Below, in pieces: positions 1 through 15,100 of a DNA stretch of 64,000 nt. Numbering within the stretch: the first letter of the stretch is position 1; every line of letters starts with the position of its first letter. The stretch spans positions 37,515 to 101,514 of the forward strand of contig JASANG010002630.1 of NCBI GenBank assembly GCA_030248215.1. The letters are read 5' to 3'. The DNA comes from Enoplolaimus lenunculus (taxonomy: Eukaryota; Nematoda; Enoplea; Enoplida; Thoracostomopsidae). Position numbers and translations under genes: made by a program. The notes under the pieces were generated by a model, which was not told the DNA's origin, did no database searches, and saw only the letters and a program-made list of their open reading frames with translations.

Positions 1-196
1 ATTCTCAGATGCGGTAGTTCGCTTGTTTGAATACCTATCATTAATCTATGAGACATATTTAAGAATGCGTCATTGTTTTCAAATGTTCAAACTAAAGTGA
101 ATGCGTAAGCGAATATGAGAAATTATTATCACAGTGGCTTAAATTTGTATTTATAATTTGAACCACAATTAATCATCAATCAATCATTTTGCGTAC
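1..196 (-). other. Gene B intron at the window edge
   Basis: The donor after ELAALH lies at 196. The next rod exon (expected to begin ADLDEG-like, as in A exon 36) is not seen and must lie outside the window. Nothing else is recognisable here. Confidence 0.7.
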
Positions 197-3100
197 ATGC
201 AAAGCTGCTAGTTCGCCTTCCAGTTTGCGTTTCGTTACACTTAGAGAACTGGCTTGCGCAGCGAGTTCGTTTGCATTTTCACGCGCATCACTTGCATCTG
301 TTTCGGCTTGTTTTCGAGCTCTTTCCACCTTAAATAATGGTTGCCTTCAAGCAGTAAAGTTAAAACTTAAATATTAGCATTTTGTTACGGCATAATATAC
401 TAGAAAAGTGACATTTCTTGCATAACTAAGTTTAGTTTAAGGTGTAACGTGTGGGTGTTTCTGTTAAGCGAATGCAATGAATTCTCCTATTTCGATTTAG
501 GCTTGTTATTTGAATGGTTTCACTTGAGCTTATGCCAGCCAGGGGCATAGGAAGGATTTTAGAAAAAAGGGTTTCGTTTAACAACTTCGAAACGAGTTTC
601 TTGTGTTACCAACTGAAAAAATTCACATATTTCTGAACAAAAATCGCAAGCTGGAGGAAGGTTTCCCCACTGACCACCTCAGGCTATACGACCTTGTTTG
701 CACGGTTGTTGTGAGTATTAGCTTTACACATGCACACATTTCTGATAGATATATTTTAAATCATAGTATGGTTTAAGACGAATTTAGAAAGTATTTAACC
801 TGGTCTAAGTTGTGGATCAACTCTTCTTTTTCAGATTGCAAAAATGAACATCGCGTTTCGCTTGCCGCATACTGTTCACGAATTTCATCACGTTGCCGTT
901 GTTCTTCCTCGACTTGCAATTGCAGTTCTCTAATTTGATCTTGATAGCGTTTCAAATTTTTTTGCGCTTCAGCGTTGGCTTTATTCGCGTGATCCAACGC
1001 AATTTCTAGCTCGTTAATATCAGCTTCAAGCTTCTTTTTAACTCGCAGCAGTTCGTTTCGAGCTTTCACTTCAGTTTCCAACGTTACTTGCATCGAATCT
1101 AGCGCACGTTGATGATTTTTGCGAGTGTTTTCAAATTCTTCTTCTTTTTCTTGGATGCGTTTTTCGATTTCTGATCGCACTTGAGCGATTTCAACTTGCG
1201 CACGCATTACTTTACTCTCTTCGGCTTCGAGTGCAGCCTCGGCTTCGTCCAGCGCGCTTTGAAGTTCCTCTTTTTCAGCTTCCAATCGTCGAACCATTTT
1301 TTGAAGTTCGTGTACTGAGCGTCCGCCTAAAGCGATACAAAAACAAATTTTCTTTATTATCTCGATGCTCAATTTTTATGCATTTAAAGCTGTGTCCACC
1401 AATTAGTAATATTGTGTCTTTGTTAACATCGGTATTCGTTTAATAGAAATATACCGGAGATCCCGTGGTTTGGATATCGTTAATGTTTGGTATTACGGCC
1501 ATTCACTGGACAATTTGTCGACTATTATGATATACTTAGACTCAGGATTGTGATAAGGATTATGTTTAGAATTCAGACTTAAGAGGCTTTTGGAAGACAA
1601 GTTGTCGGGCGCCGAAATGTCCTAAATTTGTAATTTTAGATCACAGTTGAAATGAAAAATTTTGATTTACACGTACTGTGTCAATTGTTAACAATACATG
1701 AATATTTGAAATCACCAATATTTTGCAAATGAGATTCCAAAATTTCGAAACGAAATTTTGCTCTTTAAGCCAATAGTGAATGAAATGATAATCACGATTC
1801 AAAACGACGTAAATGATACCTTCGCTAAGTTGATCTGTCAAATCTTTTATTTCTTGAGCTAAATTCTTGTTCTCACGCTTGTACGCTTCCATTTGTTCGT
1901 TCATTTCATCGTGCGTCACTTTCAACTTATACAGTTCCGTGGACATGGATCGGCATTCTCTTTGGCTTGCATCAAGCTCTGCTGATAAATCTTCGGTCTT
2001 TTTTCGCCATTCATCAACCACTCGATCAAATCCTTTTTGTTTCTTTTCCATTGACGATGCATAGTTTTGTGCACGTTCACATTCGACTTGTGCGTCATCC
2101 AGCTCGCCCATAATACGATGTTTTTGTTTTTCGAGTGCAACCGCTTTGTTGTTTGCTTGATCCAAAGACTCGTGTAAGTCGTTCAACTTGACGGCCAATT
2201 TTCGTTTTGCATCCTCAAGCTCCTCGGCTTTAACCAATCCTTCGCCTTCGTATTTCGCGCGCCATTGCTGGGCTTCGGCGTTTGCTTTTGCAAGTTGTCG
2301 CTGTGTTTCCGCTTTTGCTTCGCTTTCTTCCTCCAGTTGTTCTCGAAGTGTGTCCAACTCGTGTTCGACGTTTCGTAGTTGTCCAGCAAGACTTTGTCGT
2401 TCACGCGACTCTTCATCAGCGCTTCGTTTGGCTTCCTCCAGCTGTGATTGCAGTTGGCTTTTAAGTCGAGTCAATGCGCTCAGTTGACTTTCGGCATCCT
2501 CTAGTTGGCGTACAAGATCACCAGACTCAGCATTCATTCGGCTTTTCAAGCTTGCAAAATCGGCCAATTGTCGTGATTGTTCATCGCATTTCATGGTCAG
2601 TTCGCCAACTTGTAGTTCTAACGATTTGCATTTCTTATCGATATCACTTTTGGATTTTGCTTCGGCATCGAGGGCGTTGTGCAAGTCATCAACTTCTCGT
2701 TGAATTACCGATTTATCTTTTTCAAGCTTTGCCCGTTGTTTTTGCAGCTGATCCAACTGGTCGCCCATTTCCGCCACTGCATCGTTGTGTTTTTTCCGCA
2801 ATGCGCCAAGTTGTCCTTCATGATTCATGTTTGCATCTTCCAGATCACGTCGCAATTTGGATAACTCGGCTTCGCGTTTCTTGTTCAGCTCGATTTGAGC
2901 TGCTGTTGCTCCGCCAGCTTCGTCCAAGCGTTCACTCAAGTCTTCCAGTTCTCGTTGAGCATCGGAACGAGCTCTCTCGCTCTTGCTTCTAGCTTGTCGT
3001 TCGCTTTCAAGTTCTTCAAGCAATTCTTCGTTTTTACCTTGCAGTTCTTTCACCTGCCGTTGTAGTTTTGCAACCAAAGTTTGCTCATCTTCAAGTTTTG

Positions 3101-6100
3101 TTTGAGCTCCATGCATTTCAGCTTCTCTCTTTTTAAGATTGTTTTCAACGTCATGCTTTTGTTTGTTCGTTTCGTCGATTGTTTCATTTGCAACTTTTAA
3201 ATCACCTTCGATTTTGCGTTTCGCTTTTTCAACCTCTTGACGTTGCCGTTTTTCGCGTTCCAAACTATTTTCAAGTTCATCCAAATTGTTCTCGAGTTTA
3301 CCTTTAACTTTGTTCAAATGATTGACTTTGTCTTCTTCGGCTTGTAGATCGTCTTGTAGTTTTCGGTTGCATTCTTCTTGATGTTTCTTTTCTTTGTTCA
3401 ATTTTGCAATCAGTTCGTCTTGTTGTGCCATTTCGTCTTGTAGCGATTTAATCTGATTTTCTTTCGATCCTTTTTCCGATTGTGTTTTGCGTAAACTCAT
3501 TTCCGAGTCTTGTAATTGTTTTTTCAGCGCGTCGTTGTCAGCTTCGACTTTTTTCTTTTGTTTTTGAACATCCGCTGTTTTGCCTTCTTGATCCGATACT
3601 CGATCATTGAGATCCGATAGTTGCTTTTCTAAATCTTTTTTCTGAGTTTCCAACTTGATGCATCGATCGTCAGCTCCTGATTTATCTGCTTTTTCGGCTT
3701 GCAACTCGCTCAGAAGTTGATTCTTTTCTTCGATTAGTTTCGTGTTATTTTCTTCCATTGTCTTACGCCCTGCTTCCTCTTTTTCGAGTTTTTCTTTCAT
3801 TTCCTGTAATGTTTTCAACAAGCATAATTGTGCATGTTTGGTAGTTGAGATTTTATATTAATGACGTTATTAGGATGATGTTATGTAACACATTAGGGTG
3901 ACGCCATAGTTTTTGAAAGAAATGATGTCATACAGCGCCGTCCGTTGCCGCACGGTGCCGTCGGTCCCCGTTCCTAGTGACAAAATACTATTTTTTGCAG
4001 GCCAGCAGGCCAGATTCTGAAAATTCAATTTTTTAATACTTCAAATGCTTACTTTCAAACTGTGATATAAATTCATTTATTCAGAATACGCGTTGCGTCC
4101 AGTACATACACCTAATGCTGTAACATGGTTTAAATAATGTTGTGCAGATAAAAAAATAGTCTTAAACGCTACCTAAAATGTAGTGTGAATAATTCTTTGA
4201 ACTTACATCGATTTGTTTCTGCAATTTTTCCATTTCTTCTGCTTCTTTTCCGGCTTTCAACAGCGGTTTTACCATACCATAAAGTTTGAACCAAACCCAC
4301 GTTCGTAGTTCAAGCCATGACCGGATATTCTTTTGTAAAATCGTGTAGCCAGCCATTTGCTTCTGTCGTTCTTTGGCTTCTTGTTGTGCCAAAAACCAAC
4401 GGACTTTTGCTTGAAGTCCTGTTATAAGCCGTGCCAGCTCTGCGTCACGGGCATCTTCTAAGTGCGCCAGTACGCCTGCTTTGAAGAAAACCTGAAAAAG
4501 ATGAAATTGGGTATCAAATTTGGTTATGCAATTGGTCAGTATTTACATTTTGAATTAACTTAAGTCGTTTGCCTGTTTTTGTTATAAAAATATAGAAACT
4601 TAACAAATATATCACGTATTTCTGGTCAGTAGTTACCTTTGCCCACAATAAAAACTGTATATAATGAAAATTACTACACTACTATTTAATTTAGCTTACC
4701 TTGGTGGCTCCCATACGATATTGTTCAGGATCAAGGATTTTCTTATCTTCGATTACTCTTGCCATTGCTTTAGCAGCTTCTGTAGGATCTTCATTTGATT
4801 TGGCAGCGTCCGCTGCCAAGATGGCATACCTAAAACAAACATTTCATGTACGATTTGTAGCCACTAACGTTCATTGCGTGCCAGTTAACTCTCCTCGATA
4901 TTCGGCAAAAAAATGTCAGTTATAATACCTATTGCAAAATACTTTGAGTCCGAAGTCTATGCGTCAAAATATTGCGCTTTGCTCGTGCTTGCATTCGAAC
5001 ACTTCTAAGAAAACAAATATTCAACCTGTCTTATCAATTACAGTTAAAAATGTGACGTTGAAAATTGGTACTTACGTGTAAAGAAGCTCTTATTGTTCTT
5101 ACACAAGAACTCTGCGGTTTAGTTCAGTATATATGTTCCGGAAATTACCAACATGCAAGTTGCCCTTAAGTTTTTTCTCGATCCACCCGGGCAACCTTCT
5201 GTACGAAGTATATCGAAAACAATAAAATTCGCTCATTGTATGGTCCAACCGCATTCTGTGCTGCTTTTCAATTTTAAAATGACTTCAAAAAATTAGAGTA
5301 CTGAAATTTTATTATTATTATTATTATTATATTATTATTATTATTGTTATATTATTATTATTATATATTATTATTATTATTATTATTATATTATTATTAT
5401 TATTTGCGTTTAAGTCATAAGTAGAATATTCTATTTTACCTCTGTTTGAAGTCCTGGTGAGTGCTTCTGTTCGGAAATCCTTTTCTGCAAATTCGAATAC
5501 CTTCAAGGACTCCGTTGCAAGTCAACTGATTCATGCATAAGCCAGCATCAATAACACCTACAAGCAAATATTGTCATATTCGTAGTAGGTATATATGTCC
5601 TGAACGGAATGTTGCCGTTTAACCAATTTTTTTCCTGCCGATTGTAAAACATAAGCTACATAACTCAAACTCTCTTATCTACGGTTTAGTATAAATGATG
5701 CCCGAACAAATCACCCGGCAACTTAATTGTAACCTAATGGCTGGGTTTCTGAACTCTTTTTTAAGTATTTCTTAACTTATCCTTAAATGCTTACTTAAGT
5801 ATTCGACTTAAAAAATATATACTCAAGTTTAACAGAAACGCCTAAATGCAAATTTTTGATCCACAGTCGTATCGATAGAGTGTTAGTTTTACTTTACAAT
5901 GATGGGTTACCGTGAGTCTACAATATCAGATGGACTAAGGTTAGCATGCCAGTACTGTAAAGCGTAATATATATTAACTTTGCTTATGCAAGTTTCACAA
6001 TAACATGCGTACACCAAGTGACTTTTGAGGGGGTAGTGTCATGGACACTAAAGCCAAATAAGCTTCAGTATCGTGGACGCTGATGCCAACAACTTCCCAT

Positions 6101-9100
6101 GACACTACCCCCTTAAAAGTCTCCTGGTGTACGCATGTTATTGTGGAAGTTGAATTAGCAACTTGAATCTTTTCTCACCGTTGTGTACTATTTGGAAACG
6201 ATAAAAAGGTAAAGTATTCTTAAAATGGTTATTTTGTTAATCAATATTAAACCGTCAGCATCAATAAATGGGTTTTATGCGGCGGCTAAACACAATTAAT
6301 GTTACCTGATTTTTTCAATTCATTAGGAATAATGCATCGAATAAAATGTGGATGAGTCGTGTGAAGCATTCCCATAAGGTTATTCAGCGATTCCTTAAAA
6401 GTTAGTCAGTTTTTCATAAATACGGTGTTCTGTAGCATGTGTTTGGTGACTTGTTTCAAAATATGAAAATTTCTATTGCAGCAGCTATCAATGATTACTG
6501 TGCTTTAAATATTGTCATTAATTTTGTGTTGACAGATTTAAACCTTTTGAAACATTTACCTTCGTAAAATGTCACAATTGTACTAGAATTTTTTTAATTT
6601 TTAAATTTCAAACGAATCTGATGCATCTGCTACATGTCATCGTGGAATTTTTACGGAATATTATACAATTTAACTTTCAAATGAACTCATTTACCCGATA
6701 AACCATAGAAACAGTTGCGAACGCGGCTGATTTGCCTTTCTTTTTGCCACCGCCGCCTTCTGAAATAATTCAAGTATAATAATGCATTAGATTTCTTATC
6801 TTTTATGTTGCAAAATTATTGCAAAAATTTTGTGCAAATCAGCAAAATGCAAACACAATACATACAAAACATGAGTGTATTTTGGGCATAAACGGTCACC
6901 CATATAATATTGTTTTAAAATTTTGAACACCGCAGTTTGGGAATACCTTACTCTACCATTGATGACCTTCTGTAAAACTACGCAATTACCTTTAGCTTTT
7001 TTGGCCGCTTCTTCTTGTGTTGTATAGTCAGCCCAGCACGCTTTCATTAATTCCATCTCAGTTGATTTAAGTACGGCAACTGAAGTGTCGTTCAAAGGAT
7101 CTTTGTTTTTTTCAAGCCAAGCTGTGACGTTATATCGCACCTGATAATTAATAATGGCACACAGTAATGTAGGCTTACTTAGTACACTTTTAGCAAATTC
7201 TCACGTATGCTTTTGATATATTTCAAATTACAGCTTAGTTTGTATGGGTTTTAAACTTAAGTTTATTGCTGTAATGTTCAATTGCAGCAATTCTTATTCT
7301 TATGCGATCGGTGCATAAATTGTTTCAACTGTTAAGAAAATATAATTAATATAAAGTTTAAAATAGTTTTTTTAAATAAAAAATCGTTTAATTTTATTTT
7401 TTTGCGTTACACACTACGCTTATATATCGTTCAATTATTTACAAAAACCATGATAACTTGGCTAAATATCGTAAAAGCATTTGAAAAATAATTTCCATTT
7501 CTGAAACGCTTGTAGTTGCGAAATTGGAATGTGTATTAAATATTGTTATCCGAGTTAATATAAAAGGCTATTCGACGTGTGTTTTTGTCTCACTATTCCA
7601 GCGTAATGTCCCAAAGCGAAATGTGCTTCCGCTTGTTTTCCTTTTGGTGGTTTAGGTTTTTGAAAATTGTTGTGTTTGCCCAAATATTTATCGTTTAGTT
7701 TTTGCGCATAGCTTTGATCGGAACCTTTCGGAACGACACATTCTTCATCGAGCATGCTGATAACGCCTTGAGGCTGAAAGACAGTGGTATGTTGTAGAAT
7801 AAAAAAGTTAATTTCTCCCATTTCAAATACGAATAAGTGAATACTTCAGCTAATTGATCAGGCCCGTAAACAGCTCACATTGCTAGGGGGCTAAACGTTT
7901 TGAGGCGGAGGCGTATACAACGGTTTTGATGCTTTACAAGAAACGTTGACTACTCTCTAGGAAGGGGGAGGGCGTTGGAAGATTCTTCCTGGCGTACTGA
8001 GCCCCCTGCACTCCATCTGGCTATGGGCTCGTAGCGGATTGACCGTAAACATCATAGTTTTTATGCGATTACTTATATTACAATATTTATTAAATAGCCA
8101 AACATGAAGTCTTGGATGTCAAACTTGGTAACCGTTCTTAGCTCTTATTTTTCAAGTTTGCTGTGACGATTAGAACTTTCCAGCAAATTAATTATTACAT
8201 TTCATGTTCAAAGTTACCATCAACTGCGTTGTCAAAATTTAAACATTGTTTAACTATAGATTTCGTTTTTAAATGTCAACCTGTTCAATCAACTGGATGC
8301 ACGCCGCAAGATCGAGTCCAAAATCGATAAACGTCCATTGAATGCCTTCTCGAGCGTACTCTTCTTGCTCGAGCACAAACATATGATGATTGAAAAATTG
8401 TTGCAATTTTTCGTTGACAAAGTTGATCCAAATTTGTTCGAAACTGTTGAAATCAAAAATTTCAAATCCTGCAATGTCTAAAACACCAATGAACGTTTCA
8501 CGTTTCAGCTGTTTTGCGTCCAATGTTTCATTACAGCGGTTGATTAACCAGTGAAACATTCTCGCGTACAGACCTTTTGCCAACGCGCCGAGTGACCAGT
8601 TCACCTGAAATCAAGTAAACAATAACAAAATATTAATAATCTAGAAACGCCTAGCGGACATATTTAACAACGTCTGATAATTTTCGTATAAAATTTATTA
8701 AGTGTAGCAATAACTGTACACGTTAAGTTGCAGACTGCACGGGGGAGGCGATAGCTGTGTGGATCGCATCGCTCAAACTTGCTTCAACCCCTTTCCAGCC
8801 CCCACCCCCGCCACCCCCCTCCCGCAAGTAACGTAACCTTTCTCTGAGCGTTTATATTACAATACATTGATTCAAACTTAGGCTTGGCTTAGGATTCAAA
8901 TCCTTTGCCAGAGCCTACACCTGATCCTAAGCCTAACTTTAAACCTTAACCTTCCGCAAATTTCCGAATTTTGACAGTACGTAACCTTTCCTCTACAGCG
9001 TTTATGTTGTGACAAATTTTAGAATCCCAAGGTTATGGTATGTAAAAAGTGCACAGTTGTAGCAAAAAATGTTTCGTAGAAATTTGACGTTTGCATACAG

Positions 9101-12100
9101 GACACACCTGTTCAAGATTTTGACCTTTATTGACCCATTCGGTGCCGACACGGACTCTTGGCTTGCAAATTGATTTGATGAAATCCGGCGCAGAAACCCC
9201 GAAGCATGCGCAGCATTTTTCGTCTTCTGCAAAAAGCATTCATATGGAATGTATTAAACAGGTGTATGCCTAAACGCTATAAGAAAAATCAAATTTGTCA
9301 TTTCTGCATTAAGATTATGCCTTCAAACTGCTCTGGTATACTGTAGTTACCCGAATAATAGGGTTAACTGATATTATCTTTTGTTTCTGCAGAGGAAACC
9401 TGTCATTCGGTTACAGACTGTTATTTGTTTTAATGAAACCCCATGTTAGTTCGACACAACATCATCCTTGTTCTATATTCTTTCTTTAATGCAGAACTGA
9501 CTTGCTCCGAAACACTACAGTTGATTGCTATGTCCGTTAATTTTTTTTCTGGATTTAATAAGGTTTATGCGAGCTGTCTGAGTGTCTGTTATATATCTGA
9601 GCTGTCGGTGTCATTTATTTTGATTTGATGTTGTAAATTCTAATAAGAACTTTTGGGCACTATCCACTAACGAACTTTCTTTATGGATGTATTGATTGGA
9701 ATTCAAAATGGAGCCCCTCTTATTACGCCCTACTATTCGGGTCATTACCACCTAAACGTAATTTAATAATTTAAAAGCTTCAGGAGTGTGTTAAAATGAC
9801 GCAAAGAAAAATTTATTTTCTCACTTTTGCATCAAATTTCAATATCATACTAAAACTTGTACCTTTTTTAGTATTTTCTTCGTCTTGTTCTGCCTGCTCT
9901 TCACGCGGACGCTGTTTGAATCGCATCTGACCCATATGCATCATGCCAGCGCACACTTTGTACATGTCAGTCTTTTGATCGTATGTAAATCCCATAATAT
10001 CGTACGATTCCTGAATAAATTTAGCAACTTACAAGTTAGATTTCATGTTAATTTTTGCGAACATTGTTTTTATCTATTCCTGACCAGCCGAAATTGTATA
10101 CATAAAAAGATAGTAAAATGTGACAAAACCTTAGAAATATTATACTTTTTCTTGCATACTATACACACGACAATCGTTTGTAACTAATATTAATAGAACT
10201 AATATATGCGCGTAGACCGAGGGGTCTAAACGGTCAAATTCCTTTTCATAATTTTGGTGTTCGGGTTTTAGGAATTTTTTTGTTGGCGACAGCAGAAACC
10301 AAACTTCGCAAATTTTAAAAAGTGTGAAAAAATATTTCAAATATCGTGGCTGCGCCTTGTTGGCATCGTTTTGCAGTTGGCATAGTGTACGTTATCCCAC
10401 ACCATTAAACTTAAGCCTTAGGCAATTGTTTAGACATATCTAAGCCTTTAGCCAACCGGCCCATGTATAGAAGAGGGCCGGAACAGTAGTATAAGCATAT
10501 TCTTAAGCCTAAACGTATGGATGAGCCTATTCCTAAGCCTAAGCCTAAGCCAAAAAACTTAGTCTAAAGCTTAAACTGACTCTATTATAGCCCCTGCGGA
10601 AAGCGATCCGGCCCTGTTCTATACATGGGCCAGCGAAGCTAAGCCAGAAAGAGTAAATGTAGGGAAAAATGTACTAGAGCTAAGTTGACAAGTACTTACA
10701 TCAGTCATTTGCATTTCTTCAAAATCGTCAATACCGTCGATCGTAAGTTCAGCTTGATTGACGTAATCGTAGCACCCAACGTCCATGTCAAGAATCAATT
10801 TCTCTGTAGCAATTTTAATGACAAACTGAACAAGCTGTTTGTTTCAGGTTAAAAATACACGACTTTGAAAAAATTAGTAAATTCGGCACCTTTTCTTGAA
10901 GTTTAAATTAAATGATTTTGATAAAATAATTAATTACAGGCGATGTGTATCGCAATCGACCGGGTATACATACTATGGCAGAAACTTAACCATGGTGTGA
11001 GCATTAGTAAAAAATATCGAATTCGCATACACAGATAGTGATTCAAATATACGCCAATGTTACTTTAAGGGGCGTAACAGTAGATTAAGCATATCCCTAA
11101 GCCTAAGCCTAAGCCTAACCGTTGCAAAAATGTGTTCTTAAGCCAAGCCTAAGCCGAAGCAAAAAATGTAATCTAGAATCTAAACCCACTCTTTTATAGA
11201 CCCGCCAGAAACCGGGACGCCCGTTAAAATAAACATGGGCTAAAATATGCATCACGTTACCTTTCAATTTTTCAACAGCTCCTGACATGATTTGGTAGAA
11301 AATGTGGTAACATCTTTCTCCTGGCGCTTGCTTAACTACACGTGATTTTTCCAGCAAATCTGCAAAAAAGAAACTGCGGGTTTAGACAACCTGCAGTGCA
11401 TGTAAGTGGATGACGTTGCCTAGAATAAAACTCATCATTGCAAGTCAGACGTATTAATACTACAATTCTGAACATGGGTCGCATGAAGCAATGATATATT
11501 AACAATTTGCCTCGCTCGCTACGAAACGTCGCAAAAAAGCTGTTACATGAAATTATACAGTTTCGAAATGAAATCCGTGTTAAGTCCTGCGTTTCTTGCA
11601 TCCTAAATAATTTTACAATAACATGCGAAGTTTATCATTTTCGTGTGGATCATTTTCAAAATTGTTCTACAGATACTAAGAAGTTAAATATCAGTTTTAA
11701 AAAACGAAGCCATGGTTAAACTGTTTTACAATGTTCGATGTCGCAGCCGGCCACTTTGCCATCACGGCTAAAATGAATTCGAATAAATTTGCCAAATCGC
11801 GAAGAATTGTTGTTTCGAACTGTTTTCGCGTTTCCGTATGCTTCAAGCACCGGATTCGTACGAACAATTTTGTCTTCCAGTGAAACCTGAAACGTTTAAA
11901 ATTAATGCTATATAGCAAGTTACAGCCGGATGCGAAAAGTACCAGAAGTAAGATCTGGAGAGCTACAAAATTTTGCCTGAATCGCAACCAGGGCTAAAGG
12001 TGACACAAAATTTATGTAACAAAAATTATATTAAATTTGCTAATTTTAGTAATAATCTTACAAGTGTTGTTAAAAAATTCGTTTTAAGCCTTTTTTCGAA

Positions 12101-15100
12101 AGATTTCGGCAATTAAAGCTGGTTTAGGTATTAACAAAAAAGTGTGCATGCAATTTATCGAAATATTTTTCGTATAGTGCCAGGTGAAGTAATAATGCTC
12201 GTGGTAATGAGAAAGTCCAACGAAACAAAAGTATATCAAGAAACTTGGTAGTTTAAATGATGAAATTAGTTGCACTTACCTTTTTCTCTCCAGGTTTCGG
12301 AGGTTCTGCGTCAGACTGACTTGCACCAACCATTGCAAAGTACGAAATGACCTTCTTCGTATTTTCTGTTTTCCCAGCGCCAGATTCGCCAGTGATCAGC
12401 ATACTTTGATTTTCTCGATCTAAACAATAATTCTATAACTTTTGCAACTTTAAAACGCTTTGGAATTGATAAAACCAAAAGATTATTTCATTAACAAAAA
12501 CAACTAACATCGAATGTTTAATTTGGAAAATGCTTTTAGAAGTATAAGCCGCGCATTAAGATATTTTAGCAGTTACCCTGCAACATATTTCGATAAGCTT
12601 CGTCCGAAACGGAGAATAAATGCGGGGGGACTTCGTTGCGCCGTTTGCCCATAAATATTGCAGATACCGATTCAGTATAAATTGGCAATCGTTTATAAGG
12701 GTTGATGACCACACAAAACAAACCGGAGTACGTCTAAAACCAATATATAATAAACCCATTACCGTCATTACATTTCGCAGTACATTGATCCAACATTATA
12801 TCGAAACGTACACGTATAGTTTATGTTTTGTTTAATAAAAATTTCTACTAATGAGACATTGGCTAGATTTCTGAAACGTTACTTAAGCCTGACTTCCATA
12901 CTTAAAGTATGTGCTAAGCATTTACTTAGCCAATTTACCATTATAAAAGCGTACATCAACTAACTGAATACTTGAGTTACTGACCGAATTTGATGTTTTA
13001 CACACAGCCGTTTCAGGCATATTAACTTTATTCAAATTGAAATTGTAGCCTCACTGTGCCTTCTTCATATAAAGCAAAACTATGCCTTCGTTGTTATGAC
13101 AATGGCTCAAGTTTCGCACTTACTTATTTGTATTTACAAAGTTAAGTATTTATTTTAAGTCGACGACTTACGTAATTACTTAAACATACCTTAAGTATTA
13201 ATTTAAGTTAGATTTCGGAAACTCAACCATTTTTCATTAAATTTTTTGACAAATATTTTCCAATTTTGAGCTCAGATTTTAATAACCGGACCACGGGCGG
13301 AAGGTGGTTCCCGGTTGGCTTTCAAGTCTTGCAATGCTCTTTGTCTGCATATATTTCTAATTGTTCACTGCACATTGTGTGTACTATTTCACTCATACCC
13401 CATAGTAAAGTGAGAGCGCCCTGCGACTGAATTGAAGTACTTGATATTACAAGAGCTTATCATATTGTAGTGTTGCTATAAAATCAAACTATTCCAATTG
13501 TATATTGCCAAGTTTATGCATTTGCGATTACTTCGTTGTACCTCAGTTAATAAATTGGTTCCTAAAAAGTATATATATGTCTTACATAAATCAACATTTG
13601 CAGATAACGTTGACGCAAATTATCCAACACAGATGCGTCGTTCAAGAAACTAAGCGTCGACATATCTTCAGCGAGGTAAAATTTAACCGGATTGCACTCT
13701 TGAAGATCGTCTTTTTTGATTGTTAGCTGAAACATTTTTTTAAAATTATCATTTCAACCGTTTGCTCAAAAATCAGTATAACTTTCGACTGTCCCAATGA
13801 AAAATAAAAGATTAAACAATTTCCGTGCCACGGACCAGTAGAGAGTTCAGAAATTTCTGAACGGAAACGCCACTCGAGATATAATAGTGGCAAAAAAAAC
13901 TTGAGAGCAAATCAAACGAGAAGCCGAAAGCTATTTTAGTGCGAAACCATAGCGTAAAATCTTGGTTTTGATGTCAGGGCCGGCGTGGCCCCGCCAGCGT
14001 GCCCCTGTCAGTGCCTCAGCAATAAATACATTTCTGCAATTATGACACACGACAACAAATTCACGGCTACGCTTTTGGGTGGCAAGTTTAACGGTTTTGG
14101 GTGGAATCGCCTACTGGCGGCTGTGGTGCGCGTCACTCCGTAGAGTTCTTCAAGATAGTATCAGAGAAGTTTTAGACACCAAATACATCCACACCACATC
14201 CACCCTTGAATATGTCTAATATGAATGTAATCATGCATTTCTTTATGTAAAATTGTAAGTACATAGTTTATATTTGATTCTAGAATTGAATTAGTACTAG
14301 TAATCCGTAGTTGCATACATGTGCAACTCTCTCAAAATGCACTGTTTTGATATATGTTTAGAAGGATTTATTGAAGCAAGTCTGTTCTTAAGCCTTGAAT
14401 CTTGATTGACAATTGTGCGTTCAATTCCAATACAAATTTTTTAGCTGTGTGGGTGCGGTAGGAATGATGGACCCCGAGATCCACCATGCGCTCAAAATTG
14501 TTCACTTAGGAAGGTGGAAGCAAATTTGCATATGGATATACAAATCTGCTGCCCAATATACGTATGTGGGGAATTCCAGCTTTAATTTATAAATTTTAAA
14601 TAAACTGTTTTATATAGTGACGCGGTATAAGGACTTATTTTAACTTCTAAAGCAAAATTAATAAGTGTGAACTGAAAGAATAAATGCGAATCACAAGTCA
14701 ATTTCTGCTTAGCTAAACTATACGCTCATCGCACTTACTGTTTCTCCTTTAACACTAACAGCAGTGACAGTATCGCCTTTTGCGTCTTTGATCTCAGCTT
14801 TGACATAACCTTCTTCTGGATCCGGCACCCAACACATTTTCTTTCCGGCGGCGTCTTTCTGTTGTGATGTTGCCTGGAAATAGAAATAATTTGCGAACGA
14901 CTTAAACAAAACTATTAACAAGTTCGATTTAAATTTCACAACCGAAATAAGTTCTCAAGTCAAATTTACAGAGTTTGTCGGCTTATAAAATTCAAAAAAT
15001 GTTGTTTGAAGTGTGAAGCGCGTTTATAATTGCGTTTTATTTTTTACCACGATTGGGATTGATAATTGAACATACCGAGTTTAGTATATCAAATTGGGAT

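Noticed and set aside
2188-2992. Open frames on the plus strand opposite the long gene B rod exon
   Set aside because: They are antisense shadows of the 1984-nt coding exon; composition and position follow the rod codons and there are no supporting features.
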